A stretch of 64,000 bases of DNA from Arcobacter nitrofigilis DSM 7299 (GCF_000092245.1 NC_014166.1:1984001-2048000), one strand, 5' to 3'. Shown: positions 1-9,454, counted from the stretch's first letter. The notes: generated by a model not told the origin, from the sequence alone. A program made the numbers and translations.

Positions 1-324
1 AGTGGAAATGCTATTTATTATGGATTAGTAGCAATTTTCTTTGCTCAAGTTTATAATATAGATTTAGGCCTTGGTGGATATGTAGCTATTATCTTTACTG
101 CAACAATTGGTGCTATTGGACAAGCAGGAGTTCCTGGTCCTTCATTCTTAGTAGTTGCTGTATTAATTGCAGCTGGTATTCCAATAGAAGGTCTACCTTT
201 ACTTATTGCCTTAGATAGAATGTTTGATATGACAAGAACTGCTTTAAATATTACTGGTGATGCAGCTTGTGCTGTTATTATTGATAACTATAACACTAAA
301 AAAGACAAATTAGAAGCAATATAA
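1..324 (+). CDS. Dicarboxylate/amino acid:cation symporter, C-terminal part (5' cut by window edge)
   Basis: This is the last 107 codons of a DAACS (GltP/DctA-type) secondary transporter, an inner-membrane protein that moves dicarboxylates or acidic amino acids with Na+ or H+. It reads in frame from base 1 and ends with TAA at 322-324. The family's C-terminal signatures are visible: a glycine-rich QAGVPGPSF re-entrant stretch and DMTRTALNITGDAACAVI, whose Asn and Asp belong to the cation and substrate site. The substrate cannot be told from this fragment. The gene converges on an EamA transporter, with a shared hairpin between them. Confidence 0.85.
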   Translation, partial: SGNAIYYGLVAIFFAQVYNIDLGLGGYVAIIFTATIGAIGQAGVPGPSFLVVAVLIAAGIPIEGLPLLIALDRMFDMTRTALNITGDAACAVIIDNYNTKKDKLEAI

Positions 325-352
325 AAAGAAGAGTTTTAAACTCTTCTTTTTT
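324..352. terminator. Bidirectional hairpin terminator
   Basis: AAAAGAAGAG pairs with CTCTTCTTTT around a TTTTAAA loop and is followed by a T-run on both strands. It sits between the convergent symporter and EamA genes and contains the EamA stop codon. Confidence 0.75.
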
Positions 353-1226
353 CTACTCTTAAAACAAATTTATAAATCCTATTTCCCAATACTGAAATAA
401 ATAATCCCGACAATATCAAAATAGCACCAAGAGTTTCTATATGATTTAATTGCTCATTAAGCAAAATATTTGAACCAATAATCCCAACAACAGGTATTGC
501 TAAAGCAAAGGGAGTAACAACAGCAGAGTTATAATTTTTAAGTAACCATCCCCAAATAGCAAAAGCAACCAAAGTGGAAATATACCCAGTATATGCAACT
601 GAAGCCCAAGTTTTAACACTAGAGTTTAACAATAAAGTTAATGGTTCATGTGACTCATAAAAATAAGAGAGTATAAATAAAGGAAGTGGTGGAATCAAAC
701 TTACCCAAACCATAAAATGCAAAAGATTTACATCTTTTATTTGTTTCATAATTATATTTGATACTGACCAAAAAATTGAAGCACATAGTATTAAAACTAT
801 TCCTAGAAGAGTAATATTTGTATCAACTGTAAAAAAGAAAAATCCAAATCCAATAAGGGCTATTAGCATACCTATTGATTGTGCTATTGTAACTTTTTCT
901 TTAAAAATAATCATACTAAGAATTATTGTGAATATAACTTGCGCTTGTAAAAGTAGCGAAGAAATTCCTGCACTTGCATCTGCTTTCATGGCAATAAATA
1001 AAAACGAAAATTTCAAAACACCTAAAAACAGTCCAACTCCCAAAACATTCCAAACAGATGTTTTAGGAAAAGGTACAAAAAATATGGCAGGAATAGCTAC
1101 TATAAAAAATCTTAAAGAGGAAAAAAGTATGGGAGGTAACTCTTCTAATCCAAACTTTATCACTGAGAAATTAACTCCCCAAATAAAAACAACAATTAAT
1201 GCTAATAAAATACTTTTTAAATTCAC
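336..1226 (-). CDS. EamA/DMT-family transporter
   Basis: A 296-residue inner-membrane protein with about ten hydrophobic helices arranged as two EamA repeats (roughly residues 8-130 and 145-285). This is the usual size and layout of drug/metabolite-superfamily exporters. The N-terminal VFIWGVNFSVIKFGLEELPP pattern (W-G-x-N-F near helix 1) is typical. The substrate is unknown. The basic tail KFVLRVEKRRV ends inside the shared terminator hairpin. It is one of three EamA proteins in this window (see 23410 and 36972). Confidence 0.85.
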   Translation of the reverse strand: MNLKSILLALIVVFIWGVNFSVIKFGLEELPPILFSSLRFFIVAIPAIFFVPFPKTSVWNVLGVGLFLGVLKFSFLFIAMKADASAGISSLLLQAQVIFTIILSMIIFKEKVTIAQSIGMLIALIGFGFFFFTVDTNITLLGIVLILCASIFWSVSNIIMKQIKDVNLLHFMVWVSLIPPLPLFILSYFYESHEPLTLLLNSSVKTWASVAYTGYISTLVAFAIWGWLLKNYNSAVVTPFALAIPVVGIIGSNILLNEQLNHIETLGAILILSGLFISVLGNRIYKFVLRVEKRRV

Positions 1227-1286
1227 CTTCTCTCCTTAAAATGAGAATTATAGAAAATGAATTAAATTAAGTATAGTAAAAAATTG

Positions 1287-2246
1287 CTATTTTAATCCAT
1301 TAACAATATTTATTGGTTTTTTTCCATCTAATACTCTTTTTGCGTTTAATGCAGCTTTTTGTCTCATCTCAAAATAAGCTTTATCACTATAAAAAGCAGA
1401 ATGTGGATTTATGATAAATCTACCATCAAGCCAACTCTCTTTTGCTTTCCATGCATCTATCATCAAACCATTTTTTGGTGGTTCACTTGGAAGAACATCA
1501 AGATTTACACAATTTAAATGTCCAGATTTTAAAGGCTCATAAAAGACATCTAAATCTTTTACAATAGGACCACGAGCCGTATTTACTATAGAAGAACCTT
1601 TTTTCATCTTAGAGATAAAATTTTCATCAACTAAAGCATTTGTTTGGGCATTTAAAGGGCAGTTTATAGAGATAATATCACAAGTTTTTAATAACTCATC
1701 CAAAGATTCAACTCTTTTTGCACCTAACATTTTTTCAGTTCCACTTGATAAATATGGATCATAAAAATATGTTTGGAATCTCAAAGCATTTGCTTTTAAA
1801 ATAACACTTCCACCTATTCTTCCAGCACCTATGACTCCAAGTTTATAATCACTAGTTCTTTTAATATTAGTAAAAGTATTTGTTTGCCAAGAGCCATCTT
1901 TATAATCTCTACATTGATAATCATATCTTGTAATTCCTCGAGCAATATTCATAATCATAGCAATTGCAGTATCACTTACCTCTTCTGTTCCATAATCAGG
2001 AGTATTAGAAGCGTAAATACCCTTTTGTTTAATATATTCCAAATCTTGAAACACATCATAACCAACCCCATATCTAACTAGTGCTTTTAGCTTTGGAAAC
2101 TTATCAATAAACTCATTTGTTATTTTTTTATGCCAAACCATAAGAACTTCTACATCTTCATGTAATTCAGGTGACAATTCATCACCTAAGACCTCTTTTT
2201 CTATATAAGGATCAGTTATCTTATCTGTTATAAATACTCTATTCAA
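1287..2246 (-). CDS. D-isomer-specific 2-hydroxyacid dehydrogenase, CtBP-like
   Basis: A 319-residue NAD-dependent dehydrogenase of the D-2-hydroxyacid family, which reduces a 2-keto acid to a D-2-hydroxy acid or the reverse. The Rossmann motif GAGRIG lies at residues 140-145 and is followed by an acidic YDPY turn. NTARGPIV carries the catalytic Arg region, and the active-site His is in NPHSAFYSD. That last motif resembles the PHSAWYSE motif of C-terminal-binding-protein-like dehydrogenases. The natural substrate is not evident. The neighbouring cupin and APC permease lie on the same strand but are separated by about 120 bp. Confidence 0.82.
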   Translation of the reverse strand: MNRVFITDKITDPYIEKEVLGDELSPELHEDVEVLMVWHKKITNEFIDKFPKLKALVRYGVGYDVFQDLEYIKQKGIYASNTPDYGTEEVSDTAIAMIMNIARGITRYDYQCRDYKDGSWQTNTFTNIKRTSDYKLGVIGAGRIGGSVILKANALRFQTYFYDPYLSSGTEKMLGAKRVESLDELLKTCDIISINCPLNAQTNALVDENFISKMKKGSSIVNTARGPIVKDLDVFYEPLKSGHLNCVNLDVLPSEPPKNGLMIDAWKAKESWLDGRFIINPHSAFYSDKAYFEMRQKAALNAKRVLDGKKPINIVNGLK

Positions 2247-2368
2247 TTTTTTTCCTTGTGATAATATTGAATATAGAATACTATTTTATTTATTACAATC
2301 AGATAATATTTTGAAGTATACAAAGAAAAAAAAGTCTTGTCATTAACATAGGTTAATTTTGATATTAA

Positions 2369-2656
2369 TTATTTAAATTCTACTTCAATTAGTATAATGT
2401 CTTTATTGCTTGGATTAACTACATTGTGTTCAACACCTGCATCTCTGTAATAGCATTCTCCTGATTTTAAAGTAATACTTTTAAATCCTTCTCCATTATC
2501 CATAAGAAGTTCACAATCTTGCATTGGAACAATTACATAATCTCTTTCATGTTTATGCCAAAGAGTTTCACATTGTGCAGGAAAAAACAAATGGTTAACA
2601 CAAGTACGTTCATTATTGATTTGTTCAGTTAATTTAAAAAGTGGTCGAGATGTCAT
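2369..2656 (-). CDS. Cupin-domain protein
   Basis: A 95-residue single-domain cupin. The metal-binding pattern is visible as WHKHERDYVIVP (H-x-H...E-like) and, after the barrel turn, GVEHNVVNPS. Such small cupins bind a metal and may act as isomerases, dioxygenases or sensors; nothing here fixes the role. It starts 20 bp downstream of the APC permease stop on the same strand, so the two are probably co-transcribed and may act on the same metabolite. Confidence 0.72.
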   Translation of the reverse strand: MTSRPLFKLTEQINNERTCVNHLFFPAQCETLWHKHERDYVIVPMQDCELLMDNGEGFKSITLKSGECYYRDAGVEHNVVNPSNKDIILIEVEFK

Positions 2657-2676
2657 TTTTTTCCTTTAGTTATAAT

Positions 2677-3975
2677 TTAGTTATAAGGTCTATTAAGCAT
2701 ATGTTTTCTAACCAATCGTCCATAAATTCCTTCAAATATTATTGATATGATAATAAAAGCAAAAAATATGATTATAGATTGTTTATCTGTTAAATAAGTG
2801 TGTATAAGAAGAGTTAATAATGCCACAAAACTAATAAGACAAGAAATAAATAGAATAATTCTATTTGCATTTATTTGATTATATAGTTTAAATGCAGCAA
2901 TATTTACAATAAAAAATATAAGTAAAAAACTAGCACTTCCTATTATGGCAATTTGCGATAAGTCAATACTATTTGCCAAAATTAAACTAAAAAATGCAGT
3001 AACTAAAATACTAACACTAGGAATACTGTTTTTCTCTTTATTAAGTTCTTTTGGAAGTTCTCCCTCCATAGCAAGGATAAATCCCAATCGTCCATTTCCA
3101 TATATGGTTGCATTTATAGCTGAAAAAGTCGCTAATAATGCGGCAATAGATACAATTGTAAAACCTATTTGTCCTAATGCAGGTTTTGCAGCAACTGCCA
3201 AAGCATAATCTTTTGCTTTAAGCAATACACTCTCATCAACAGTTCCCACTGTAATATAAGCAATTAAAACATAAAGAACAATTACTAAAATAACAGAACC
3301 ATAAAAGGCTCTTGGCAAATTTGATTTTGGATTTTTTATATCTTCAGCTGCATTTGCAATAAGTTCAAAACCTTCATAAGCAACAAAAATAACCATTCCT
3401 GCAACTAAGATAGAAAAACTATCTTTCCAATTACTTGGATTGAATCTTTGTGTATCTACAAATGAAGCACTCGAAACAATAATAACTATTAATAATATTA
3501 TTTTAACAATCACTATAATTGTCTCAGATTTACTTACAAATGAAGCACTTATTAGATTTATAATTAAAGGCAAAATAATAGCTAAACTTATAAATAAATG
3601 CTTCATAAAAAATGTAGATTTATCTAAAAATAGAACTTCTGCATAAGAAGAAAAAGCTGATGCATATAAAGAAATAGTCACCAAATAACTTAACCAAAGT
3701 ATAAAGTTAACACTTCCAGATAAAAAATTATGCCCAAAAGCATTATCAATAAAACTTACAGTTCCACCTTTACTTTGGTACTTCACAGATAGTTTTGCAT
3801 ATGAATAAGATGTAAGTATTGCTACAAGACCAGCCAATAAAAAAGCTACAACACTAGCACCATGTGCTAAGGATACAGCTTCCCCTAAAACAGCAAAGAT
3901 ACCTCCACCGACCATGCCACCAACACCTATGGCAATGGCACCAAATAATCCAACACTTCTATTATTATCATTCAA
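2677..3975 (-). CDS. APC-family amino acid permease
   Basis: A 432-residue inner-membrane transporter with about 12 hydrophobic segments. The N-terminal GAIAIGVGGMVGGGIFAVLG is the helix-1 glycine-rich substrate motif of the amino acid-polyamine-organocation superfamily. FVAYEGFELIANAAEDIKNP matches the conserved helix 6-8 region of this group. It likely imports an amino acid or amine, but the substrate is not assignable. It is probably co-transcribed with the downstream cupin. Confidence 0.85.
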   Translation of the reverse strand: MNDNNRSVGLFGAIAIGVGGMVGGGIFAVLGEAVSLAHGASVVAFLLAGLVAILTSYSYAKLSVKYQSKGGTVSFIDNAFGHNFLSGSVNFILWLSYLVTISLYASAFSSYAEVLFLDKSTFFMKHLFISLAIILPLIINLISASFVSKSETIIVIVKIILLIVIIVSSASFVDTQRFNPSNWKDSFSILVAGMVIFVAYEGFELIANAAEDIKNPKSNLPRAFYGSVILVIVLYVLIAYITVGTVDESVLLKAKDYALAVAAKPALGQIGFTIVSIAALLATFSAINATIYGNGRLGFILAMEGELPKELNKEKNSIPSVSILVTAFFSLILANSIDLSQIAIIGSASFLLIFFIVNIAAFKLYNQINANRIILFISCLISFVALLTLLIHTYLTDKQSIIIFFAFIIISIIFEGIYGRLVRKHMLNRPYN

Positions 3976-4076
3976 TTGTAAAACCTTTTACATTTATTAT
4001 TAAATTTTACTAAATTAATTAGTTTTATAACCTTAATCTTTTTTTTGATAAAATCAAAAAAATACAAGGAAATATT

Positions 4077-4469
4077 TTGAATAAACCAATTAATCTTTTT
4101 ACCGTAACTTTTATAGCTATCATATCAGTTTATCTATTTGTATTAGGTGAGAATAAAACATTACAAATAATAAAAGAGGACTATTTGTATATTTTAAGTT
4201 TGATTCCAATTGCTTTTGCCTTTTTTTACTTTAAATTTAAACTAAAAGATTATGAAATAATAAATTTCAATAAAAATAGTGATATCTCTTTAAAATCGAC
4301 AATACTATTTTTTTTAGTATTTCAAGTTTATGATTATTATTCTGAAGGTGGATTTATTGGTATGATTTCACAATGGTTTATTTATTGGATCATGGGAATA
4401 ATTGCTTTACTTTTATTGGAAACTATAAACTACTACAAAAATTATAAACTATTACAAAAAGCTGATTAA
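4077..4469 (+). CDS. Small membrane protein of unknown function
   Basis: A 130-residue protein with hydrophobic segments at roughly residues 5-25, 35-52, 75-92 and 95-118. I do not recognise the family. The start is TTG at 4077, chosen because AAGGAA lies 6-10 bp upstream and no ATG is available nearby. It is divergent from the APC permease and precedes the flavoprotein gene on the same strand with an 84-bp gap. Confidence 0.6.
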   Translation: MNKPINLFTVTFIAIISVYLFVLGENKTLQIIKEDYLYILSLIPIAFAFFYFKFKLKDYEIINFNKNSDISLKSTILFFLVFQVYDYYSEGGFIGMISQWFIYWIMGIIALLLLETINYYKNYKLLQKAD

Positions 4470-4553
4470 TTTACTTTTAGAACTTAATTTCATATACTAA
4501 ACAAAGAATTAATATTTATTGCATACAATATATCAAATATTAAAGGCTAAAAT

Positions 4554-5921
4554 ATGAAAAAGTTCGATTTAATAATAATTGGAGCAGGAAGAGCAAGTAA
4601 TTTGGCTGTAACTGCTGGGAAAGCCGGTAAAAAAGTAGCCCTAATAGAAAAATCAACGTTAGGTGGAACGTGTCCAAATAGAGGTTGTGTTCCTTCAAAA
4701 CTACTTATTGGTTTTGCCCATGTGGCAAATGCAATTAAAGATTCAAATAGACACTTCATAGACTCTACGATAAATAAAATTGACTTAGAAAAAATCTTTC
4801 AAGATACAAATGAATATATCTCAAAAGTTGATGAAAAATATGAGCATAGATTTAATGAAAATGTAGAAGTTTTTAAAGGAACTGGCTCTTTTGTTTCTAA
4901 TAATATAGTACAAGTAAATGAAGAGCAACTAACAGCACCTAAAATAGTAATCGCAACGGGAACAAAACCAAAAAAACCAGAGCATGATAAGGCTTGGACT
5001 AGTGATGATATCTTTCCCCTAAAGGGGAAAATTCCAAAATCACTTACAATAGTTGGTTCTGGTTTTATTGCGTGTGAACTAGCAAGCTTTTTTTCAGCCC
5101 TTGGAGTAGAAACAACACTACTAGCACGAAGCCAACATATCTTGGGAAAAGAAGATTATGAAATACAAGAAGTCTTTAAAAATGAGTTTAGCAAAAAAGT
5201 AAATATAGAGTTTAATACAAGTGCAAAAGATGTGGAATACAAAAATGAACACTTTTCAATGACATTAGAAAATAAAGATGGTACAAATAAAACTCATATA
5301 AGTGAAGCTTTACTCTATGCAATAGGAAGAGAATCAAATACTTCAAGCTTAAAATTGGAAAATACTTCAATACAAACAACCCCAAAAGGCTATATAAAAA
5401 GAGATGAGTTTTTTGAAACAAGTGCAAAAGGTGTTTATGTTGTAGGAGAAGCAGCAGGAGTTTATATGCTTCAACATGCAGCATCTTATGAAGTAAATCA
5501 CTTAGGAAAAATATTACTTGAGGATTGCAAAGAACCTTTACATTTTAAATATATGCCCCACGCAGTTTTTACAGAACCTGAAATTGCAAGTGTAGGTATT
5601 ACAGAACAAGAAGCAAAAGAGAAAAATATAGAGTATCTAGCCACAACTACAAACTGGCTAGCAAGTGCAAAAGCCATGTCAACAAGACTAAAATATCCAA
5701 TAACAAAATTTATAACAAATCCAAAAACCTATGAAATATTAGGATGCCATATGATTGGACCTGAAAGCTCAACTATGATACACCAAGTCTTAGCTGTAAT
5801 GCACATAAACAATGATATAAGACATCTAAAAGAGATGTTATATATCCATCCAGCAATGAGTGAAGCCCTACTTCCAGCAGCTGTTACAGCTGTAAAAGAA
5901 ATAGAAAAATATAATAAATAG
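4554..5921 (+). CDS. FAD-dependent pyridine nucleotide-disulfide oxidoreductase (class I, Lpd-like)
   Basis: A 455-residue flavoprotein with the full class I disulfide-reductase layout: an N-terminal FAD-binding beta-alpha-beta (GAGRAS at 10-15, last Gly replaced by Ser), redox-active GGTCPNRGCVPSK with Cys40 and Cys45, an NAD(P)-binding fold around IVGSGFIACE, and a C-terminal dimer domain ending HPAMSEALLPA with the catalytic His-Glu pair. Relatives reduce lipoamide, glutathione, mycothiol or trypanothione. No 2-oxoacid dehydrogenase genes are adjacent, so a stand-alone disulfide reductase is as likely as Lpd. Confidence 0.85.
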   Translation: MKKFDLIIIGAGRASNLAVTAGKAGKKVALIEKSTLGGTCPNRGCVPSKLLIGFAHVANAIKDSNRHFIDSTINKIDLEKIFQDTNEYISKVDEKYEHRFNENVEVFKGTGSFVSNNIVQVNEEQLTAPKIVIATGTKPKKPEHDKAWTSDDIFPLKGKIPKSLTIVGSGFIACELASFFSALGVETTLLARSQHILGKEDYEIQEVFKNEFSKKVNIEFNTSAKDVEYKNEHFSMTLENKDGTNKTHISEALLYAIGRESNTSSLKLENTSIQTTPKGYIKRDEFFETSAKGVYVVGEAAGVYMLQHAASYEVNHLGKILLEDCKEPLHFKYMPHAVFTEPEIASVGITEQEAKEKNIEYLATTTNWLASAKAMSTRLKYPITKFITNPKTYEILGCHMIGPESSTMIHQVLAVMHINNDIRHLKEMLYIHPAMSEALLPAAVTAVKEIEKYNK

Positions 5922-5940
5922 TTTATATTTTTCTATAAAA

Positions 5941-6558
5941 CTAAGACAAAAATTTAAAGGCAGAATTAATACCTATTATTAACATCTGCACTCCAATAAC
6001 TGCTAAAATTAAGCCCATCAATCTTGTAACTAAACTAAGTCCATGTTCACCGAAAGTAGATACAATTTTAGAACTAAATATAAAACAAATATAAGTAATA
6101 ATACACAAAACGGCAAAAACAACAACAGTAATAATAATCTCAATCCAACCACCACTTGCAGAATAATTCATTGCTGTTGCAATAGTTCCAGGACCTGCTA
6201 ATAATGGCACAGCTAAAGGAGATATAGACACATCTGTATCTTCACTCTCTTTTGCTGTATGCATCTTAGAGTTTGAACCTTGAAGCATATGATAACCCAC
6301 CAAAAATATCAAAATACCCCCAGTTATTTTTAAAGCAGGAAGAGTTATTCCAAATAGATGAAAAATCGATTTACCTAAAATTGCAAACAAAACTATTATC
6401 ACAAAAGTTATAATCAAAGATTTTTTAGCAATCATTTTTTGAGTAGCTTGATTCTCATTACCAGTAAGCGCTGCAAAAACAGTAGTATTTGCAATTGGAT
6501 TCATAATTGCAAAAAAAGCCATAAAAACGGTAAGGGCATGTTCTATTTCTAAATTCAT
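5941..6558 (-). CDS. MarC-family integral membrane protein
   Basis: A 205-residue protein with six hydrophobic helices. The conserved MNPIANTTVF start region and SPLAVPLLAGPGTIATAM motif (NPxG-type half-helix) identify the MarC/UPF0056 family. Its function is unsettled; an early link to multiple antibiotic resistance was not upheld for E. coli MarC. It converges on the flavoprotein gene with a 19-bp gap. Confidence 0.88.
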   Translation of the reverse strand: MNLEIEHALTVFMAFFAIMNPIANTTVFAALTGNENQATQKMIAKKSLIITFVIIVLFAILGKSIFHLFGITLPALKITGGILIFLVGYHMLQGSNSKMHTAKESEDTDVSISPLAVPLLAGPGTIATAMNYSASGGWIEIIITVVVFAVLCIITYICFIFSSKIVSTFGEHGLSLVTRLMGLILAVIGVQMLIIGINSAFKFLS

Positions 6559-6625
6559 TTTCTCTCTTTTTTAATTAAGGTTTTAAGTAAACAAGTAGAT
6601 TTTAAAACTTGAACTACTTTTATCA

Positions 6626-6690
6626 TCACTCATTTTCATTTTTTTCAATACCAAACTCATCCCAATCATTCCATCCAGAAAAAGTTAAGG
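6626..6690 (-). pseudogene. Possible remnant of a gene 3' end
   Basis: Downstream of the ABM gene on the same strand, one frame reads SLTFSGWNDWDEFGIEKNEN before a TGA. The aromatic, charged composition looks like the end of a real protein, not random AT-rich sequence, but there is no start codon and I cannot name a parent family. Treat it as a weak lead. Confidence 0.25.
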
Positions 6691-6702
6691 ATTTTATTTA
6701 TT

Positions 6703-6993
6703 TCAAATATTAAAAAGCTTTAAAACTGTTGTTTTCTCCCGAAATATTGGACTTTTAGAATCTGCTTCAATCATATGAGCAGTTTTATCATGTGCTAAAA
6801 GTGCCTCTTTGGAAGCCCATTTTTCAAGAATAATAAATCTATTTTTATCTCCTTGTACTTCTTTTAGTTCATATTGAATACATCCCTCTTCTTTTAATAC
6901 AAGGGGAGCCAATTCTTTAAAGGCTTCAATTTGTTTATCCCTTAGCCCATCTTTTACTACGATATCAATGATTAATGATATTTCCGAATTCAT
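6703..6993 (-). CDS. Antibiotic biosynthesis monooxygenase (ABM) domain protein
   Basis: A 96-residue single ABM-domain protein, the ferredoxin-like fold of YgiN-type quinol monooxygenases. Family features are GCIQYELKEVQ in strand 2 and FIILEKWASKEALLAHDKT, the conserved W-x-S-x-x-x-L-x-x-H. It lies 22 bp downstream of the AraC-type regulator on the same strand and is probably in its operon. The first cassette of the integron (58643) encodes another, clearly different, ABM protein. Confidence 0.8.
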   Translation of the reverse strand: MNSEISLIIDIVVKDGLRDKQIEAFKELAPLVLKEEGCIQYELKEVQGDKNRFIILEKWASKEALLAHDKTAHMIEADSKSPIFREKTTVLKLFNI

Positions 6994-7015
6994 TTAATTT
7001 TCCTTTTCTATTTTT

Positions 7016-7795
7016 TCAAACTAAAGATTGAATATACTCATAAGCTGTCACTCCATATACTCTTTTAAAGTGCCTATTAAAATGTGATAAATCAGTAAAA
7101 CCATACTCCACAACAGTAGCATATATATCTTTTGTATGCTCTAAATATATTTTAGCATGAATCAATTTACAATTTAAAAAGAATTGATAGGGAGTTATTC
7201 CTGTATTTGCCTTAAACATTCTTATAAATTGAAATTTACTTAAATTTAACTCTTTTGCTATTTCATCTATATTTAAAACATCATCCAACTCATAATAAAT
7301 CATCTCTTTAGCTTTTTTGACAATCAAATTCTCTTTTTTATAATCTAAAATAAAATCATTAGTAGAGAAATTATCTGTAATATTTAACAATAATTCAGAA
7401 CACAAAGATTCGTCTTTTTCAAATAAAATAGCAGATGATAGATTGATAATATCTTGCTTTAGTTTTTCATTATATACAATAGAAGAGGAAAACTTTACGA
7501 TATCTTTTTTACCTAATGCTTCTAAAAAAAGTTCTGGCTTAATATACAACATCACATAATCTAAAGACTCATCATTACATCCTGACTCCCCATCATGTAG
7601 TTGTTCCGGATTGAAAAGCATTACTCCGTTTTTATATGAGGCTTGGGAAACCCCATCTAAATTATATTTTTGAACTCCATTTAAAGTTACGCCCAAAGCA
7701 TACTCTTCATGGGAGTGTTTTTTATATGAAAACTTTTCCATTTTTGCTTTTAGTGCTGTGATATCTACTCTATTTTTATAAGTGAACTTATCCAT
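7016..7795 (-). CDS. AraC-family transcriptional regulator
   Basis: About 259 residues: an N-terminal AraC-type cupin ligand-binding domain (HSHEEYALGVTLNG near the start, typical of the AraC_binding fold) and a C-terminal pair of HTH motifs (LNLSKFQFIRMFKANTGITP and YGFTDLSHFNRHFKRVYGVT). An in-frame ATG also exists at 7837, inside the LysE gene, but the ATG at 7795 with the GATGGG sequence upstream gives MDKFTYKN and removes the overlap. It sits between lysE and the ABM gene, suggesting it controls that small export/detoxification operon. Confidence 0.85.
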   Translation of the reverse strand: MDKFTYKNRVDITALKAKMEKFSYKKHSHEEYALGVTLNGVQKYNLDGVSQASYKNGVMLFNPEQLHDGESGCNDESLDYVMLYIKPELFLEALGKKDIVKFSSSIVYNEKLKQDIINLSSAILFEKDESLCSELLLNITDNFSTNDFILDYKKENLIVKKAKEMIYYELDDVLNIDEIAKELNLSKFQFIRMFKANTGITPYQFFLNCKLIHAKIYLEHTKDIYATVVEYGFTDLSHFNRHFKRVYGVTAYEYIQSLV

Positions 7796-7805
7796 AATAA
7801 CCCAT

Positions 7806-8390
7806 CTAATTAAATATCCCTGAAATTGCAATAGCACATATTATTAAAAATATTGCCATTATGTTATTTACTAGTTTATTATATCTATCCAAAAAAGATT
7901 TTAGTACTTTTCCAAATAAAATCCATGATAAAAAAGCAAGACAAGCAATAATTGTAATCAATAACACAAAAAGTGTCAAATACCCAAAAGAGGTATAATA
8001 AGGCAAAATAAAACTTGGAAAAACAGTCAATGTAAACAATACTGGTTTGGGATTAACAAATTGCATAAGAAAACCTGTTTTAAAAGATGAAAATTGATTT
8101 TCTTTTTTTGAAGTATTGTTTATCTTAAAAATTTGATATGCTAAATACAACATATAAATAGCTCCAATTATTTGTAAGACAACTATAATATTTGGCAAAT
8201 AATTCATTAATATAGAATTAAAAATAACAGATATACTTAATAATACAAAAAAAGCGAATAATGCACCAATAGAAAACTCAAAAGCTTTTTTGACTCCATA
8301 ATTATGCACTGTTGTAAGAATCATAATATTAGTGGGGCCTGGTGTTATTATCATCAAACTACAATATAGTAGAAAAAATACAAAATTCAT
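7806..8390 (-). CDS. LysE-family translocator
   Basis: A 194-residue inner-membrane exporter with about six hydrophobic helices. ITPGPTNIMILTTVHNYGVK is the LysE/RhtB signature (PGP motif) and QFVNPKPVLFTLTVFPSF is its second conserved block. Members export lysine, homoserine, threonine or other metabolites; the substrate is not evident. It is followed closely by the AraC regulator. Confidence 0.87.
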   Translation of the reverse strand: MNFVFFLLYCSLMIITPGPTNIMILTTVHNYGVKKAFEFSIGALFAFFVLLSISVIFNSILMNYLPNIIVVLQIIGAIYMLYLAYQIFKINNTSKKENQFSSFKTGFLMQFVNPKPVLFTLTVFPSFILPYYTSFGYLTLFVLLITIIACLAFLSWILFGKVLKSFLDRYNKLVNNIMAIFLIICAIAISGIFN

Positions 8391-8494
8391 AATTTACCCT
8401 TCTTTTTGGTAAATTATACATTTTAAAAATTTTTAGACATAGTACATTATTGCAATACAAATAAGTTGATATTAAAAAGCTTTAAAGTTATATT

Positions 8495-9079
8495 TTAAAA
8501 AACTTCTTTAATTACTTCTAAATCTGGTAAGTTATTAGCCACATCTTGGTAATCTTTTCCATTCGTTAATGATTTTATTATTATTGGTAAAGGTTCTGAA
8601 TATATTTCAGGAAAATCAACCTCACCCAAAGTAACTATTGGAAAAGCTAGTTTTTCCAAAGGTGGACAAAATTGTGCAGAGACACCTTCTTTATTACCTC
8701 TAGCATCAATCCGATACCAGCCATATTTTTTTAGATAAACTGCATTTAATCCATGAAGACAAAAAGGAGGAGTATCAGTAATAGTTAAACGTTGATAACA
8801 TAAGCCAGTAGGAATTTTATTTGCCCGTAGAAGTGCTGCCAATAAATGACTTTTTGCATAACAATATCCAGTAGCATATTTAAGTACATCTGAAGCTTTA
8901 CATGTCACTGGATTAAGTTTGAAATCTGAACTATGCTTTATCTCATCACGCACAAAAGTAAAACATTTATGGGCAATCTCTTCATCAGAAGATAAGCCCT
9001 TAGCCAATTCTTTTGCTTTAGTTAATACATTTGGAGTTTTCCAATCTATAAATTCTGTTGATTCTAAATATTTTTTCAT
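8495..9079 (-). CDS. Transglutaminase-like cysteine peptidase-fold protein
   Basis: A 194-residue soluble protein with the transglutaminase-core triad visible in order: Cys in ATGYCYAKSHLLAALLRA, His in FCLHGLNAVY and Asp in GWYRIDARGN. Bacterial members are mostly amidases or peptidases. There is no signal peptide, so it is probably cytoplasmic. It lies 12 bp downstream of the small GlsB-type gene on the same strand. Confidence 0.8.
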   Translation of the reverse strand: MKKYLESTEFIDWKTPNVLTKAKELAKGLSSDEEIAHKCFTFVRDEIKHSSDFKLNPVTCKASDVLKYATGYCYAKSHLLAALLRANKIPTGLCYQRLTITDTPPFCLHGLNAVYLKKYGWYRIDARGNKEGVSAQFCPPLEKLAFPIVTLGEVDFPEIYSEPLPIIIKSLTNGKDYQDVANNLPDLEVIKEVF

Positions 9080-9091
9080 TTTTATAATAAA

Positions 9092-9334
9092 TTAAACCTT
9101 TTTGATTATTTTTACAATATATAATAATACCACAGCGCCTATTGTAGACATTATAATTGAGCCAATAAAGCCACCTGCACTTAGTCCAACAAAGGCAAAT
9201 ACAAAACCACCAACAACAGCACCAACAATACCAATAACAATATTACCGATAAGCCCAAAGCCACCACCATTCATTATTTTACCTGCTAACCAACCTGCAA
9301 TTGCACCTATTAATAAAAATACTATTATATTCAT
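9092..9334 (-). CDS. GlsB/YeaQ/YmgE-family stress-associated membrane protein
   Basis: An 80-residue, glycine-rich protein with three hydrophobic helices. IGAIAGWLAGKIMNGGGFGLIGN and the later GLSAGGFIGSIIMSTIGAV pattern are diagnostic of the family (transglycosylase-associated protein). Its function is poorly defined and linked to stress responses in other bacteria. The gene precedes the transglutaminase-like gene. Confidence 0.85.
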   Translation of the reverse strand: MNIIVFLLIGAIAGWLAGKIMNGGGFGLIGNIVIGIVGAVVGGFVFAFVGLSAGGFIGSIIMSTIGAVVLLYIVKIIKKV

Positions 9335-9454
9335 CTATGATCCTTTTCTTTTATGACTTATTTAATATTAACTGAATTATCTTTAAGTTTAGAAAATATA
9401 AAGATATTTATTTTATAGATATAGTAATTGAATTTAGAAAATTTTAGTAGTAGT

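Noticed and set aside
7796-7837. Upstream start for the AraC regulator
   Set aside because: It would overlap lysE, while the downstream ATG has a suitable upstream purine run and gives the usual domain start.
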